From Staphylococcus piscifermentans (lineage in GTDB: Bacteria > Bacillota > Bacilli > Staphylococcales > Staphylococcaceae): a DNA stretch of 64,000 nt. Where the stretch lies: contig NZ_LT906447.1 in the NCBI RefSeq assembly GCF_900186985.1, positions 868,001 to 932,000 on the forward strand. The letters are read 5' to 3'. Every line of letters begins with the position of its first letter. Positions within the stretch are counted from its first letter, which is position 1. The notes under the pieces were generated by a model. The model had not been told where the DNA came from and ran no database searches. It saw nothing but the letters and a program-made list of their open reading frames with translations. This document shows, in pieces, positions 8,936 to 17,632 of this stretch. The translations under genes and the position numbers were made by a program.

Positions 8936-8950
8936 GTTAGCTATGCTAAC
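8936..8950. promoter_or_regulatory. Perfect palindrome, candidate MarR operator
   Basis: GTTAGC at 8936-8941 and GCTAAC at 8945-8950 are separated by TAT. The 15-bp palindrome lies about 120 bp upstream of the MarR gene, in the promoter region between it and the divergent VOC gene. MarR proteins bind palindromes of this size. No experiment is implied; this is positional inference. Confidence 0.45.
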
Positions 8951-9082
8951 TAATTCACTTTTACTATTGTAGAATGATTAAGTAGATAAATCAAGAGGCT
9001 TTGTAGAAAAAATTGCAACCATAGAGAAAGCAATCTGAAATATAATTTGATAAGATGGAAGAAACTGGAAGAGGTGACTGCC

Positions 9083-9838
9083 ATGCAGAATTTAAAGTTT
9101 GATCATATCATCCATTACATTAAACATATCGATGAATTTCAATACCCTGGAGAAATATTGAAAGTAGTGCCAGGCGGCTTGCATAATCGTTATGGGACTC
9201 ATAATAAATTGGCTTATACAGATTTAGCTTATATTGAACTTATAGGTGTTAATGATGAAGAAAAGTTGAAGAAAGTAATTAAAACCAACGAAGGCCGAGT
9301 ATCTTTCATCGCTAAAATTGTACAAGATAATTTCAAGCAAGGATTTAAAACCTTTGCTTTACGTACTGATAATATTGATAAGTTGAAAGATGAATTAGAA
9401 GCTAAAGGTGTAGAAACTGTGGGGCCTATTCAAATGGGACGTGAAAATAAAAAGGGAGAGCAGACCTCTTGGCAATTGCTCTATCTCAATCAACCGCATG
9501 CTGATTTAAAACCACCTTTCTTTATTCAATGGAATAAAACTGAAGAGGAACGCAAAGCAACACTTGAAAGTAAATTTCAACCTCAATTCAAAATAAAAGC
9601 CATTGAAGTTCAAACAACTGATACAGAACAAGTTGTGAATCAATGGCGTGATTGGTTTGATATGGAAGTCATTGAATCTGATAATGACGTTACTATTTTG
9701 AAATTGCCGCAAGAAGCAATTGAATTCAGAATACGTAAAGCACGTAAAAATGGATATGATATCGTGATTCAGGATAAAGAAACTGAGGCACCTTATAACA
9801 TTACTACACGCGGTGCTGAATATCACTTCCTCCCTTAA
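9083..9838 (+). CDS. VOC-superfamily (glyoxalase-like) protein
   Basis: The frame is open from 9047, but ATG at 9083 has GAGGTG six bases upstream, giving 251 residues. The N-terminus FDHIIHYIKHIDEFQ and the segment GGLHNRYGTHNKLAYTDLAYIELIG match the glyoxalase-like fold in which one histidine and a glutamate bind metal. A second, weaker module covers the C-terminal third. The family includes extradiol dioxygenases, fosfomycin-resistance-like proteins and lyases; no specific reaction can be assigned. Confidence 0.8.
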   Translation: MQNLKFDHIIHYIKHIDEFQYPGEILKVVPGGLHNRYGTHNKLAYTDLAYIELIGVNDEEKLKKVIKTNEGRVSFIAKIVQDNFKQGFKTFALRTDNIDKLKDELEAKGVETVGPIQMGRENKKGEQTSWQLLYLNQPHADLKPPFFIQWNKTEEERKATLESKFQPQFKIKAIEVQTTDTEQVVNQWRDWFDMEVIESDNDVTILKLPQEAIEFRIRKARKNGYDIVIQDKETEAPYNITTRGAEYHFLP

Positions 9839-10086
9839 TAGATATAATGGTAGACTTCATTTGCAATAATTGAAACATGGACGAGTGCCACTACAAATAA
9901 TCCAATGGCGAGTATTAAATTCGCTTTCGTTTTATACAACAGCATTAAATAAAAGCTGATAATTGTAGAGAAACCTACAAAAATAACGCGTAAACTTAAA
10001 TAAGAGACGCCTGGTTGGACACCTAATGTGACGCATATTGCAATGATATTTAAAATTATCATAATTGATAAAAAGATATTTCTCAT
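9835..10086 (-). CDS. Small hydrophobic membrane protein, unknown function
   Basis: An 83-residue protein starts at ATG 10086 with GAGGTG six bases before it. The frame stays open further upstream into fmhB, but that extension has no ribosome-binding site and is not credible. Three hydrophobic segments cover residues about 3-21, 28-50 and 57-76. The gene's last bases overlap the end of the VOC gene convergently. I do not recognise the family; it is placed between the VOC gene and fmhB, divergent from the latter. Confidence 0.7.
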   Translation of the reverse strand: MRNIFLSIMIILNIIAICVTLGVQPGVSYLSLRVIFVGFSTIISFYLMLLYKTKANLILAIGLFVVALVHVSIIANEVYHYIY

Positions 10087-10122
10087 TATTCTCACCTCTA
10101 AATCATTTATCGTTTTGTATTG

Positions 10123-10142
10123 ATTTCGTGAGATTACGAAAT
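10123..10142. promoter_or_regulatory. Perfect inverted repeat between divergent promoters
   Basis: ATTTCGT at 10123-10129 and ACGAAAT at 10136-10142 are separated by GAGATT. The repeat lies between the small membrane-protein gene and fmhB, where an operator could control both. A TATAAT hexamer for fmhB follows about 20 bp later. No family regulator is implied by its sequence. Confidence 0.35.
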
Positions 10143-10207
10143 GAAAGTTACTTACATTCATTGTATAATAAGAATTACTGTAAGGAAAATAAAGGAGAGC
10201 GTATACT

Positions 10208-11461
10208 ATGGAAAAGATGAATATCACAAACCAAGAACACGATGCATTTGTCAAATCCCATCCTAATGGTGACTTGCTGCAATTAACGCAATGGGCTGAA
10301 ACTAAGAAATTAACTGGATGGTATTCTAAAAGAGTAGCGGTTGGTGAAAATGGAGAAATCAAAGGAGTGGCACAACTTTTATTTAAAAAAGTTCCAAAAC
10401 TTCCATTTACATTATGCTATGTTTCAAGAGGATTTGTAGCTGATTATAATGACAAAGCAGTCTTGGAAGCGCTCCTTCAAAACACGAAACAAGTGGCACA
10501 ACAAGAAAAGGCTTATGCGATTAAAATTGATCCGGATGTTGAAGTAGATAAAGCTGGAGATGCATTTGGCAATTTAAGACAATTAGGTTTTGTGCATAAA
10601 GGATTTAAAGAAGGACTTTCTAAAGATTATATTCAACCCCGCATGACAATGATTACACCAATTGATAAATCAGATGAAGAATTAATCAAGAGCTTTGAGC
10701 GTCGTAATCGTTCGAAAGTCCGCTTAGCTTTAAAACGCGGCACTAAAGTGGAACGCGCAGGTCGAGACCAACTGAAAATATTTGCTGACTTGATGCGTAT
10801 TACTGGCGAACGCGATGGTTTCTTAACACGTGATATCAGCTATTTTGAAAATATTTATGATGCTTTGCATCCTGATGGCGATGCGGAATTATTCCTAGTG
10901 AAACTTGAACCGGAACCTGTTTTAAAAGAAATTACAGCAGAGAATCAAGAAGTCGAAGCAGAAATTGAAAAATTGAAACAGAAGAAGCAAGATAAGAAAA
11001 ATTTAAATAAAATAAAAGATGCAGAAGCTAAAATTGCACGTAACCAAAAATTAATTGCACAAATTGAAGAGTTACGCAGCAAACATCCAGACGGTGTTTA
11101 TTTATCAGGTGCGCTCTTAATGTTCTGCGGTAAAAAATCGTACTATTTATACGGTGCATCATCTAATGATTACCGTGATTTCTTGCCGAACCACCATATG
11201 CAATTTGCAATGATGCGTTATGCCAGAGAAAAAGGTGCCACTACTTATGACTTCGGCGGTACTGATAATGATCCGGATAAAGACTCCGAACATTACGGTT
11301 TATGGGCTTTCAAGAAAACTTGGGGGACTTATTTGAGTGAAAAAATCGGAGAATTTGATTATGTCTTGAATAAGCCGCTTTATTACTTAATTGAACAAGT
11401 AAAACCAAGACTTACAAAAGCAAAAATCAAAGCATCACGTAAATTAAAAGGAAAAAAATAA
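10208..11461 (+). CDS. fmhB: FmhB/FemX, lipid II:glycine glycyltransferase
   Basis: This 417-residue FemABX protein adds the first glycine, from glycyl-tRNA, to the lysine side chain of lipid II, starting the staphylococcal pentaglycine bridge. The sequence has two acyltransferase-like subdomains with a charged helical arm inserted at about 240-300 (a coiled coil rich in K, E and Q), and the conserved late segment YDFGGTDNDPDKDSEHYGLW. FemX is essential in S. aureus. Its length and the RND gene downstream agree with the S. aureus locus as I recall it. Confidence 0.93.
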   Translation: MEKMNITNQEHDAFVKSHPNGDLLQLTQWAETKKLTGWYSKRVAVGENGEIKGVAQLLFKKVPKLPFTLCYVSRGFVADYNDKAVLEALLQNTKQVAQQEKAYAIKIDPDVEVDKAGDAFGNLRQLGFVHKGFKEGLSKDYIQPRMTMITPIDKSDEELIKSFERRNRSKVRLALKRGTKVERAGRDQLKIFADLMRITGERDGFLTRDISYFENIYDALHPDGDAELFLVKLEPEPVLKEITAENQEVEAEIEKLKQKKQDKKNLNKIKDAEAKIARNQKLIAQIEELRSKHPDGVYLSGALLMFCGKKSYYLYGASSNDYRDFLPNHHMQFAMMRYAREKGATTYDFGGTDNDPDKDSEHYGLWAFKKTWGTYLSEKIGEFDYVLNKPLYYLIEQVKPRLTKAKIKASRKLKGKK

Positions 11462-11479
11462 TACTGCTTTTGTCAAGTG

Positions 11480-11520
11480 AGCAGGGGTTGAGATATTATT
11501 TTGTCCCAGCCCCTGCTTTA
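11480..11520 (+). terminator. Terminator-like hairpin after fmhB
   Basis: AGCAGGGG at 11480-11487 pairs with CCCCTGCT at 11510-11517, and the stem extends with G-U pairs through TTGAG/CCCAG. Only TTTA follows, so termination efficiency is uncertain. The rest of the gap to 11694 is AT-rich with no gene visible. Confidence 0.6.
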
Positions 11521-11694
11521 TGAATGCGTAAACTGGTTTATATTAAACTTTTTAGAGTAACAACAGCAGCCTGCATAATAATTCCAATGCAACATTCGAA
11601 AATTAGTTAAGAATAGTTAATAAAAATAGATACAAATTTTGTTGTTTCATGTTAAATTATGGTTAAGCAGTTTGAAAACGGGAGGAAATTAATA

Positions 11695-14600
11695 ATGATA
11701 AACCGCTTGCTGAAGTTCTCTTTAGGCAATAAATTCGCCATCTTCTTGATGGTCGTACTCGTTATTTTAGGCGGCGTCTATGCAAGTATGAAGATGCGTC
11801 TCGAAATGTTGCCTGATGTAGAAGAACCGATGATTTCAGTCAACACCGTGATGCCAGGTGCCACGCCGGAAACAGTGCAAGATGAAATCAGCGATAAAAT
11901 TGATAACCAAGTTCGCAGGATGGCACATGTAGACACCGTAAAAACACAATCGTTGGAAAATGTGTCGATGGTTCAAGTCAGTTATGATGACGGAACTGAT
12001 ATGAACAAAGCAGAAGAAGAATTGAAAAAGGAAATAGATAAGCTGAAACTAGATGAAAATGCACAAGAACCAGAACTGCGACGCAACAGTATGAATGCAT
12101 TTCCTGTAGTAGCTTATTCATTTTCAACTAAGCACGATGATTTAAAGAAAGCAACGAAAGATATTGAAAAACAGCTGATACCTAAACTTGAAACCATTGA
12201 TGGTGTGCAAAATGTACAGCTGAATGGTCAAACTGAGCGTCAAGCAACGATTAAATTTAATCAGCGAAAACTGCAAGAACGCGGTATGAGTGCAAGCGGT
12301 GTCGAAGACTATTTGAAGAATGCTTCAGGTAAAACACCTTTAGGACTTTTCCAATTCGGGAAAAAAGAAAAGTCGATCGTCATTGATGGCGAGTTCACTT
12401 CAGTTGATGCGCTGAAAGATTTTGAAATTCCAGTTGATGCGGCCAAAGGAGACAGCGGTCAATCCGGAAGTGACAGTAGTCAAGGCGGCGGTTCTGACTC
12501 AAGCAGTATGGATGCTATGAGCCAAGGTGGACAAGCGCAAGGACAAAGCGGCGGCAGCGGAGACATTGTCAAACTTAAAAATATTGCTGACGTTAAAGTA
12601 GGAGACGAACGTGAATCTATCTCTAGAACGAACGGTAAAGATGCAATAGATGTTCAGATTATTAAAGCGCAAGATGCTAATACGGTACAAGTGAAGAAAG
12701 ATACAGATAAGAAAATACAACAATTTATTAAAGAAAATAAGGACATGACTTATACAAAAATCATGGATACCGCGAAACCAATTCAAGATTCAATCTATAC
12801 AATGCTTGAAAAAGCAATCTTGGGTACGATTGTAGCGATTATTATCATCTTATTATTCTTACGTAATATTCGTACGACAGCGATTTCAGTCGTTTCCATT
12901 CCAATGTCACTGCTGATTGCGATGATTGCATTGAAACTATCAGACGTATCTTTAAATATTCTAACGCTAGGTGCTCTAACGGTCGCAATTGGTCGAGTCA
13001 TAGATGACTCTATCGTAGTTATTGAGAATATTTACCGACGTATGACAGATAAAAATGAAACCGAAAAAGGCGACAAACTGGTTGTCAGTGCGACGGCAGA
13101 AGTCTTCAAACCGATTATGTCTTCTACGCTTGTAACTATCATTGTCTTCTTGCCACTCGTCTTTGTGCGAGGTTCAGTAGGAGAAATGTTCAGACCCTTC
13201 GCCTTAGCGATTACATTCAGCTTGCTAGCATCATTGCTGGTTTCAATCACTATTGTCCCTGCACTTTCTTCAACCTTTTTCAAAAATGGAATTCACGAGC
13301 GCCGAAAACGTTCATTAGGAGCAGTCGGCAGAGGTTACAAGAAAGTCTTGAAATGGTCATTGAACCATAAATGGATTGTATTAATACTGACTACAGTAAT
13401 TCTGATTGGAAGCATTGCACTAGGTGCTGCAAAAATTGGAACAAGCTATATTTCGACAGGCGAAGATAAATATATGGCACTGACATATAATCCTAAACCT
13501 GGTGAAACGAAAGAATCTGTATTGAAAAATGCGGAACAAGTTCAAAAATACTTGAACAGCAAAGATAAAGTTAAAAAAGTACAATATTCATTAGGCGGTG
13601 CTTCGCCGATGGATCCAACCGGCAGTACAAACAGTATGGCGGTAATGATTGAATATGATAAGAACACACCACACTTTGATGAAGAACCAGACAAAGTACT
13701 GAAACATATCGCAACCTTCAAACAAGAAGGGGAATGGAAGAACTTAGATATGGGTACAGGCGCTGGTAATAATTCAATCGAAGTCAAAGTTTCTGGACCT
13801 TCTGCAGAAGAAATTAAAGGTACAGTGAAGAAAATACAAAACGATATGAAAGCAACATCCGGCGTAGTCAACGTTAAATCTGATTTAACAGAAGTGTATC
13901 AACAATACAGCGTAGACGTAGATCAAAATAAAGCCACTGAAAAAGGCTTATCAGCAGGACAACTTGCTATGGGTCTCAACCAAAACATTCCAGAGAAAAC
14001 AATCACAACCATTAATGAAAAAGGTCATAAAGTTGACGTGAAAGTTGAGAAGGAAAAACAAACGAATTGGACGAAAGAAAAATTAAACAACTTAGAAATT
14101 CCTTCACCAACCGGAAAAGTGAAAATGAAAGATATCGCAACTTTAAAAGAAACGAAAACACCAAGTAAATTGATTAAAGAAGATGGCGACTATACCACAA
14201 CTGTAACTGGTACTATCAGTGATAAAGATGTTGGTGGTATTTCACAAAAAATAATGTCTAAAGTGAATAAAATCGACAAACCAAACAATGTGAAAATTAA
14301 TACAGGCGGCGCTACAGATGACATTAATAAAGCATTGACTCAATTGTCTATGGCAATGGGCGCTGCAATTATTATCGTATATCTTGTGCTTGTATTAACC
14401 TTTAAAGGCGGACTTGCACCATTCACTATTTTATTCTCTTTACCTTACACAGTTATCGGGGTAGTATTAGCACTCGTCTTTACTGGAGAAACGCTCTCCG
14501 TACCAAGTATGATTGGCTTATTGATGCTCATAGGTATCGTCGTCACGAATGCTATTGTACTGGTCGATAGGGTCATTAACAATGAGCGTGAAGGTATGGA

Positions 14601-14868
14601 AATGAAAGAAGCATTGATTGAAGCAGGCGGTACTAGAATACGTCCAATCTTGATGACAGCTTTAGCCACAATCGGTGCCTTGATACCATTACTCTTTGGC
14701 CAAGACAGCTCCATCTTGATTTCTAAAGGATTAGCAGCTACAGTTATCGGCGGACTTATTTCGTCAACGCTCTTAACTTTAATTGTAGTCCCTGTAATTT
14801 ATGAAATACTCTTTACATTGAAAGATAAGTTGGCAAATTTGTTTAGAAAAAATAAAACAGATAAATAG
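11695..14868 (+). CDS. RND-superfamily efflux transporter (AcrB/MmpL-like, HAE family)
   Basis: ATG at 11695 is chosen over the upstream in-frame ATG at 11659 because GGGAGG lies 9 bases before it; the product is 1057 residues. It has the duplicated RND plan of a first helix, a large extracytoplasmic domain and about six helices, twice over. TM4 has the proton-relay motif GRVIDDSIVVIENI with paired aspartates. A low-complexity Gly/Ser/Gln-rich insertion lies at about residues 255-290 in the first periplasmic-type domain. There is no adaptor or outer-membrane partner gene, as expected in a Gram-positive. The substrate is not known; related staphylococcal proteins have been linked to fatty-acid and drug export. 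Confidence 0.88.
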   Translation: MINRLLKFSLGNKFAIFLMVVLVILGGVYASMKMRLEMLPDVEEPMISVNTVMPGATPETVQDEISDKIDNQVRRMAHVDTVKTQSLENVSMVQVSYDDGTDMNKAEEELKKEIDKLKLDENAQEPELRRNSMNAFPVVAYSFSTKHDDLKKATKDIEKQLIPKLETIDGVQNVQLNGQTERQATIKFNQRKLQERGMSASGVEDYLKNASGKTPLGLFQFGKKEKSIVIDGEFTSVDALKDFEIPVDAAKGDSGQSGSDSSQGGGSDSSSMDAMSQGGQAQGQSGGSGDIVKLKNIADVKVGDERESISRTNGKDAIDVQIIKAQDANTVQVKKDTDKKIQQFIKENKDMTYTKIMDTAKPIQDSIYTMLEKAILGTIVAIIIILLFLRNIRTTAISVVSIPMSLLIAMIALKLSDVSLNILTLGALTVAIGRVIDDSIVVIENIYRRMTDKNETEKGDKLVVSATAEVFKPIMSSTLVTIIVFLPLVFVRGSVGEMFRPFALAITFSLLASLLVSITIVPALSSTFFKNGIHERRKRSLGAVGRGYKKVLKWSLNHKWIVLILTTVILIGSIALGAAKIGTSYISTGEDKYMALTYNPKPGETKESVLKNAEQVQKYLNSKDKVKKVQYSLGGASPMDPTGSTNSMAVMIEYDKNTPHFDEEPDKVLKHIATFKQEGEWKNLDMGTGAGNNSIEVKVSGPSAEEIKGTVKKIQNDMKATSGVVNVKSDLTEVYQQYSVDVDQNKATEKGLSAGQLAMGLNQNIPEKTITTINEKGHKVDVKVEKEKQTNWTKEKLNNLEIPSPTGKVKMKDIATLKETKTPSKLIKEDGDYTTTVTGTISDKDVGGISQKIMSKVNKIDKPNNVKINTGGATDDINKALTQLSMAMGAAIIIVYLVLVLTFKGGLAPFTILFSLPYTVIGVVLALVFTGETLSVPSMIGLLMLIGIVVTNAIVLVDRVINNEREGMEMKEALIEAGGTRIRPILMTALATIGALIPLLFGQDSSILISKGLAATVIGGLISSTLLTLIVVPVIYEILFTLKDKLANLFRKNKTDK

Positions 14869-14874
14869 GTGAGT

Positions 14875-14912
14875 AAAAAGCTGAGATTCTCATTGAAATC
14901 TCAGCTTTTTTG
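14875..14912 (+). terminator. Rho-independent terminator after RND gene
   Basis: A perfect 14-bp stem AAAAAGCTGAGATT (14875-14888) / AATCTCAGCTTTTT (14897-14910), with the T-run built into the stem's end. Confidence 0.92.
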
Positions 14913-14954
14913 GTTCAAATAGGGGGATTTGAGGGGAGTAGTATTAGATATGTT

Positions 14955-15038
14955 GTGTTTTCTAGACACTTCTTCTGGACTAGTGTCCAGATTATGGTGT
15001 TTTCTAGACACTACTTTTGGACTAGTGTCTAGAAAACA
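14955..15038. repeat. Two copies of a 42-bp hairpin-forming repeat
   Basis: GTGTTTTCTAGACACT occurs at 14955-14970 and again at 14997-15012, a 42-bp period. In the second unit TGTTTTCTAGACACT (14998-15012) and AGTGTCTAGAAAACA (15024-15038) form a perfect 15-bp stem around ACTTTTGGACT-type spacer sequence. The first unit forms a shorter imperfect version with CTGGAC/GTCCAG inside. No T-run follows, so it is not a simple terminator. The core AGTGTCTAG is shared with the 43-bp array at 59.3 kb. Confidence 0.8.
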
Positions 15039-15078
15039 TTATCTACCGCCGCTATCTTTCAACAGCCAAATATAAACA

Positions 15079-15107
15079 AAAGCATCGGCCGCATAAGCCG
15101 ATGCTTT
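15079..15107. terminator. Terminator hairpin for the minus-strand gene at 15112
   Basis: AAAGCATCGGC (15079-15089) pairs with GCCGATGCTTT (15097-15107). Read on the minus strand it comes just after the stop at 15112 and is followed by TTTTG. Confidence 0.75.
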
Positions 15108-15111
15108 ATTA

Positions 15112-15429
15112 TTAATATACAACAAGTGTTAGAATAACACTGATTACAAAGATAAAAAGGGTCATCGCATTTAAAATAGACACACCTTTTTTATCGCCTT
15201 TAGAATATTTAAACGCAGTGATTTCTACGTTGCCGACAAGCATCACGATGACTGCAAATTCCCACCAAGAAGCGGGCGGAGCAGATAAGTTGGACATCGC
15301 AACTACTAATATCAGCAGCACACCCATAATAATTCTTAAAATGGTCGCATAGATGGTCTTCATTTTAAAAATACTGATATAACTTACAAAAAGATATAAA
15401 ACGGGTAAAAGTATTAAATAGAGTTGCAT
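15112..15429 (-). CDS. Small integral membrane protein, unknown function
   Basis: The 105-residue protein has four hydrophobic segments at about residues 3-20, 26-43, 55-71 and 84-104, with short loops (PPASWWEF, KYSKGDKKG). I recognise no family motif. It is on the same strand as the coiled-coil gene 67 bases upstream, so the two could form a small operon, and both diverge from the AEC transporter gene. Its terminator is at 15079-15107. Confidence 0.65.
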   Translation of the reverse strand: MQLYLILLPVLYLFVSYISIFKMKTIYATILRIIMGVLLILVVAMSNLSAPPASWWEFAVIVMLVGNVEITAFKYSKGDKKGVSILNAMTLFIFVISVILTLVVY

Positions 15430-15495
15430 CTCAGGTTCTTCCTTTCATATTTCTAAACAAAAATCAGATTTATGGATTTGATAAAACCTGATAAA

Positions 15496-15666
15496 TTAAG
15501 ATTGTTGATCTATTTGAGCGCGTACAAGAGCAATGGAATTTTCGATTTGCTCAAGCTGTTTGATAAGAGGGTCTACCTCTTGGCCTGTAGACTCGCGTTT
15601 TTCCAAATCATCTTGCAAACGTACGTAATCTTGCTTTAATTCTTGTAATTGGCTTTGTAAATCCAA
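15496..15666 (-). CDS. Small charged coiled-coil protein, unknown function
   Basis: A 56-residue frame starts at TTG (15666) with AAGGTGG eight bases upstream; an out-of-frame ATG inside that spacer is a decoy. The protein is almost all helix-forming and heptad-like: DLQSQLQELKQDYVRLQDDL, then EQIENSIALVRAQI. Abundant Q, E, K and L with no membrane segment suggests a soluble coiled coil. It lies upstream of the 105-residue membrane protein gene. The function is unknown; similar small proteins occur in other staphylococci as I recall. Confidence 0.65.
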   Translation of the reverse strand: MDLQSQLQELKQDYVRLQDDLEKRESTGQEVDPLIKQLEQIENSIALVRAQIDQQS

Positions 15667-15787
15667 ACGTCATACCACCTTATTGATTTTTATTATCAAT
15701 AATAATAGTATAGCATGGAAAGAGAAAGATGTAAGTGATGAAAAATCAACGATTAATTAGCATCTAATCACAGAAAGAAGGATGACT

Positions 15788-16696
15788 ATGACAGGCAAAT
15801 TCGTAATCATCGTATTACTGATAGCGCTAGGCTATTTATTAAAAAGAATCAAACTGTTAAAGGAAGATGACAGCCAAGTACTTGCTACACTCGTATTGAA
15901 CGTCACACTGCCTGCGTTGGTCATCGTCAACTTAAACAAAGCAGATTTAGATATATCATTATCTATTCTGCCCATTATGATGATTATCTATGGCATTATC
16001 GCAAAAATTATCGCCATTAGTTTCTTCTTGAAATATGACAACGAAATGCGTGGTACCGTGGGAATGATGATGGCTTCATTAAACATCGGATTATTCGCCT
16101 ATCCGCTCGTACAAGCGATTTGGCCGAAACAAGGAATGGTATACTTCGGTATGGCAGATATCGGCGGTGCCATCGTAATGTTCGGAATAACATACTTTGT
16201 CGGAGGATATTTCAGCAGTGGGGACAACACTTTCAACTTTAAATTTTTACTCATCAATATACTAAAATCTGTTCCCCTAATGACTTATTTGGTTATGTTT
16301 GTATTGAATATGAGCAATCTGCATATCCCTGGAGCAGCCATTAGCTTCTTTGACGTTTTGTCAAAAGCCAACATGCCGCTCTCCATGATACTTCTAGGAC
16401 TCATGCTTAATTTCCGAATCGAACGACAATACTTGCCGATTGCTTTTAAATATCTGTTGATTCATTATGGATTCGGTGTAATAGCAGGCTTGCTCGTTTA
16501 TTTCTTCCTGCCCGTATCCGACCAAATGATTAAAACAACACTGATGGTAATCTGGCTTCTTCCAATTGGCGTCGCAGTCATTCCGTACTCCCTGCAATTC
16601 AAATACCGCACCATGCCAATTATCGGAATGACCACCAACATGACCATACTCATCAGTATCGTTCTACTCTACCTCTACCAACTTTTCTTTGTCTAA
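15788..16696 (+). CDS. AEC-family (auxin efflux carrier-like) transporter
   Basis: The second ATG (15788) is preferred to 15782 because AAGG ends at 15781, leaving six bases of spacing; this gives 302 residues. The protein has about ten hydrophobic segments, opening with KFVIIVLLIALGYLLKRIKL, which is typical of AEC permeases. Conserved small-residue patterns such as LVLNVTLPALVIVNL in helix 2 match the family. Members export or take up organic acids such as malate; nothing here fixes the substrate. Confidence 0.82.
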   Translation: MTGKFVIIVLLIALGYLLKRIKLLKEDDSQVLATLVLNVTLPALVIVNLNKADLDISLSILPIMMIIYGIIAKIIAISFFLKYDNEMRGTVGMMMASLNIGLFAYPLVQAIWPKQGMVYFGMADIGGAIVMFGITYFVGGYFSSGDNTFNFKFLLINILKSVPLMTYLVMFVLNMSNLHIPGAAISFFDVLSKANMPLSMILLGLMLNFRIERQYLPIAFKYLLIHYGFGVIAGLLVYFFLPVSDQMIKTTLMVIWLLPIGVAVIPYSLQFKYRTMPIIGMTTNMTILISIVLLYLYQLFFV

Positions 16697-16734
16697 ATGC
16701 AAATACGTTTTGAAAAGAAACCATCAGAAAGCAA

Positions 16735-16779
16735 AAAGGAGCAAGCGTGATTCCAATCAAGAATCACGCTTGCTCCTTT
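16735..16779. terminator. Strong bidirectional terminator between AEC gene and gdh
   Basis: An 18-bp perfect stem: 16735-16752 (AAAGGAGCAAGCGTGATT) with 16762-16779. It stands between two convergent genes and can end transcription from either side. Confidence 0.9.
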
Positions 16780-16800
16780 ACTTTATTGCACGGATAGAAG

Positions 16801-17592
16801 TTAACCTTTACCGCCCATGAATGCAGGGTAGTTAGTCATACCGCCATCTACATAAATTGTTGTGCCATGAACATAGTTTGCTAAATCAGAAGCAAGGAAG
16901 AGTGCTACATTAGAGACATCTTCAGATTTACCTAGTTCACGAGCTGGAATCATTTCTAATGTTTCTTCACGTGTTTTCGGATCAGAGAATTTTTCCTCAG
17001 TGTGTTTAGTTACAATCGCTCCAGGTGAAATATTATTGATGCGAATGCCGTATTGCGCATATTCCATAGACATTGTTTCCATCATCAATTTTAATCCACC
17101 TTTGCTGGCTGCATAGTTCACATAATTTGGCCAAGGAATCGTATCGTGCACACTTGCAGTATTGATAATGATACCTGGTTTATCTTCTTTGCGGAAATAT
17201 TTTACCGCTTCACGTGAACCTATAAACGCACCAGTCAAATTGATATCTATAGCTTTGCTGAATTCTTCTACCGACATTTCATCTGATGGTACTGGATTTT
17301 CATAACCCGCATTATTAATCATAATGTCTAATGTGCCGAAAGTTTTTACAGCTTCATTAACTAAATGAAGTACATCTTCTTCTTTAGCTACATCACCTTG
17401 AACCGCAATGGATTCACCGCCGGCTTCAGAAATAATTTTTTTCATTTCTTCTAAATCTTCTTTATGACGTTCAGAGCGATAGTTAATCACTACTTTTGCT
17501 TTAGCTTGACCAAACGCTTCGCAAATTGCGCGTCCAATCCCGCTTGCGCCTCCTGTAACTACAACAACTTTATTTTCTAAATCTGTAAACAT
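16801..17592 (-). CDS. gdh: Glucose 1-dehydrogenase, SDR family
   Basis: This 263-residue short-chain dehydrogenase has the nucleotide motif TGGASGIG (13-20), the NNAG motif at 93-96, and the catalytic Ser147, Tyr160 and Lys164 in ASVHD...YAASK. The C-terminal end YVDGGMTNYPAF is as in Bacillus and staphylococcal glucose dehydrogenases, which oxidise glucose to gluconolactone with NAD(P). It follows glcU by 40 bases on the same strand, which supports a glucose uptake and oxidation pair that avoids the PTS. Confidence 0.88.
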   Translation of the reverse strand: MFTDLENKVVVVTGGASGIGRAICEAFGQAKAKVVINYRSERHKEDLEEMKKIISEAGGESIAVQGDVAKEEDVLHLVNEAVKTFGTLDIMINNAGYENPVPSDEMSVEEFSKAIDINLTGAFIGSREAVKYFRKEDKPGIIINTASVHDTIPWPNYVNYAASKGGLKLMMETMSMEYAQYGIRINNISPGAIVTKHTEEKFSDPKTREETLEMIPARELGKSEDVSNVALFLASDLANYVHGTTIYVDGGMTNYPAFMGGKG

Positions 17593-17632
17593 AGAAATGC
17601 CTCCTTGTATATTTGTTAGAACAAATTTTAAG

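Noticed and set aside
9835..10362. Long 175-residue minus-strand reading frame beginning inside fmhB
   Set aside because: Only the last 83 codons (from 10086) have a ribosome-binding site and membrane-protein character; the upstream part is antisense to fmhB by chance.
14950..15075. 41-codon frame through the 42-bp repeats encoding a repeated CFLDT..GLVSR segment
   Set aside because: The repeat period is a multiple of three, which keeps a frame open by chance; the spacing to the nearest GGGGAG is long and the hairpin symmetry explains the sequence better.
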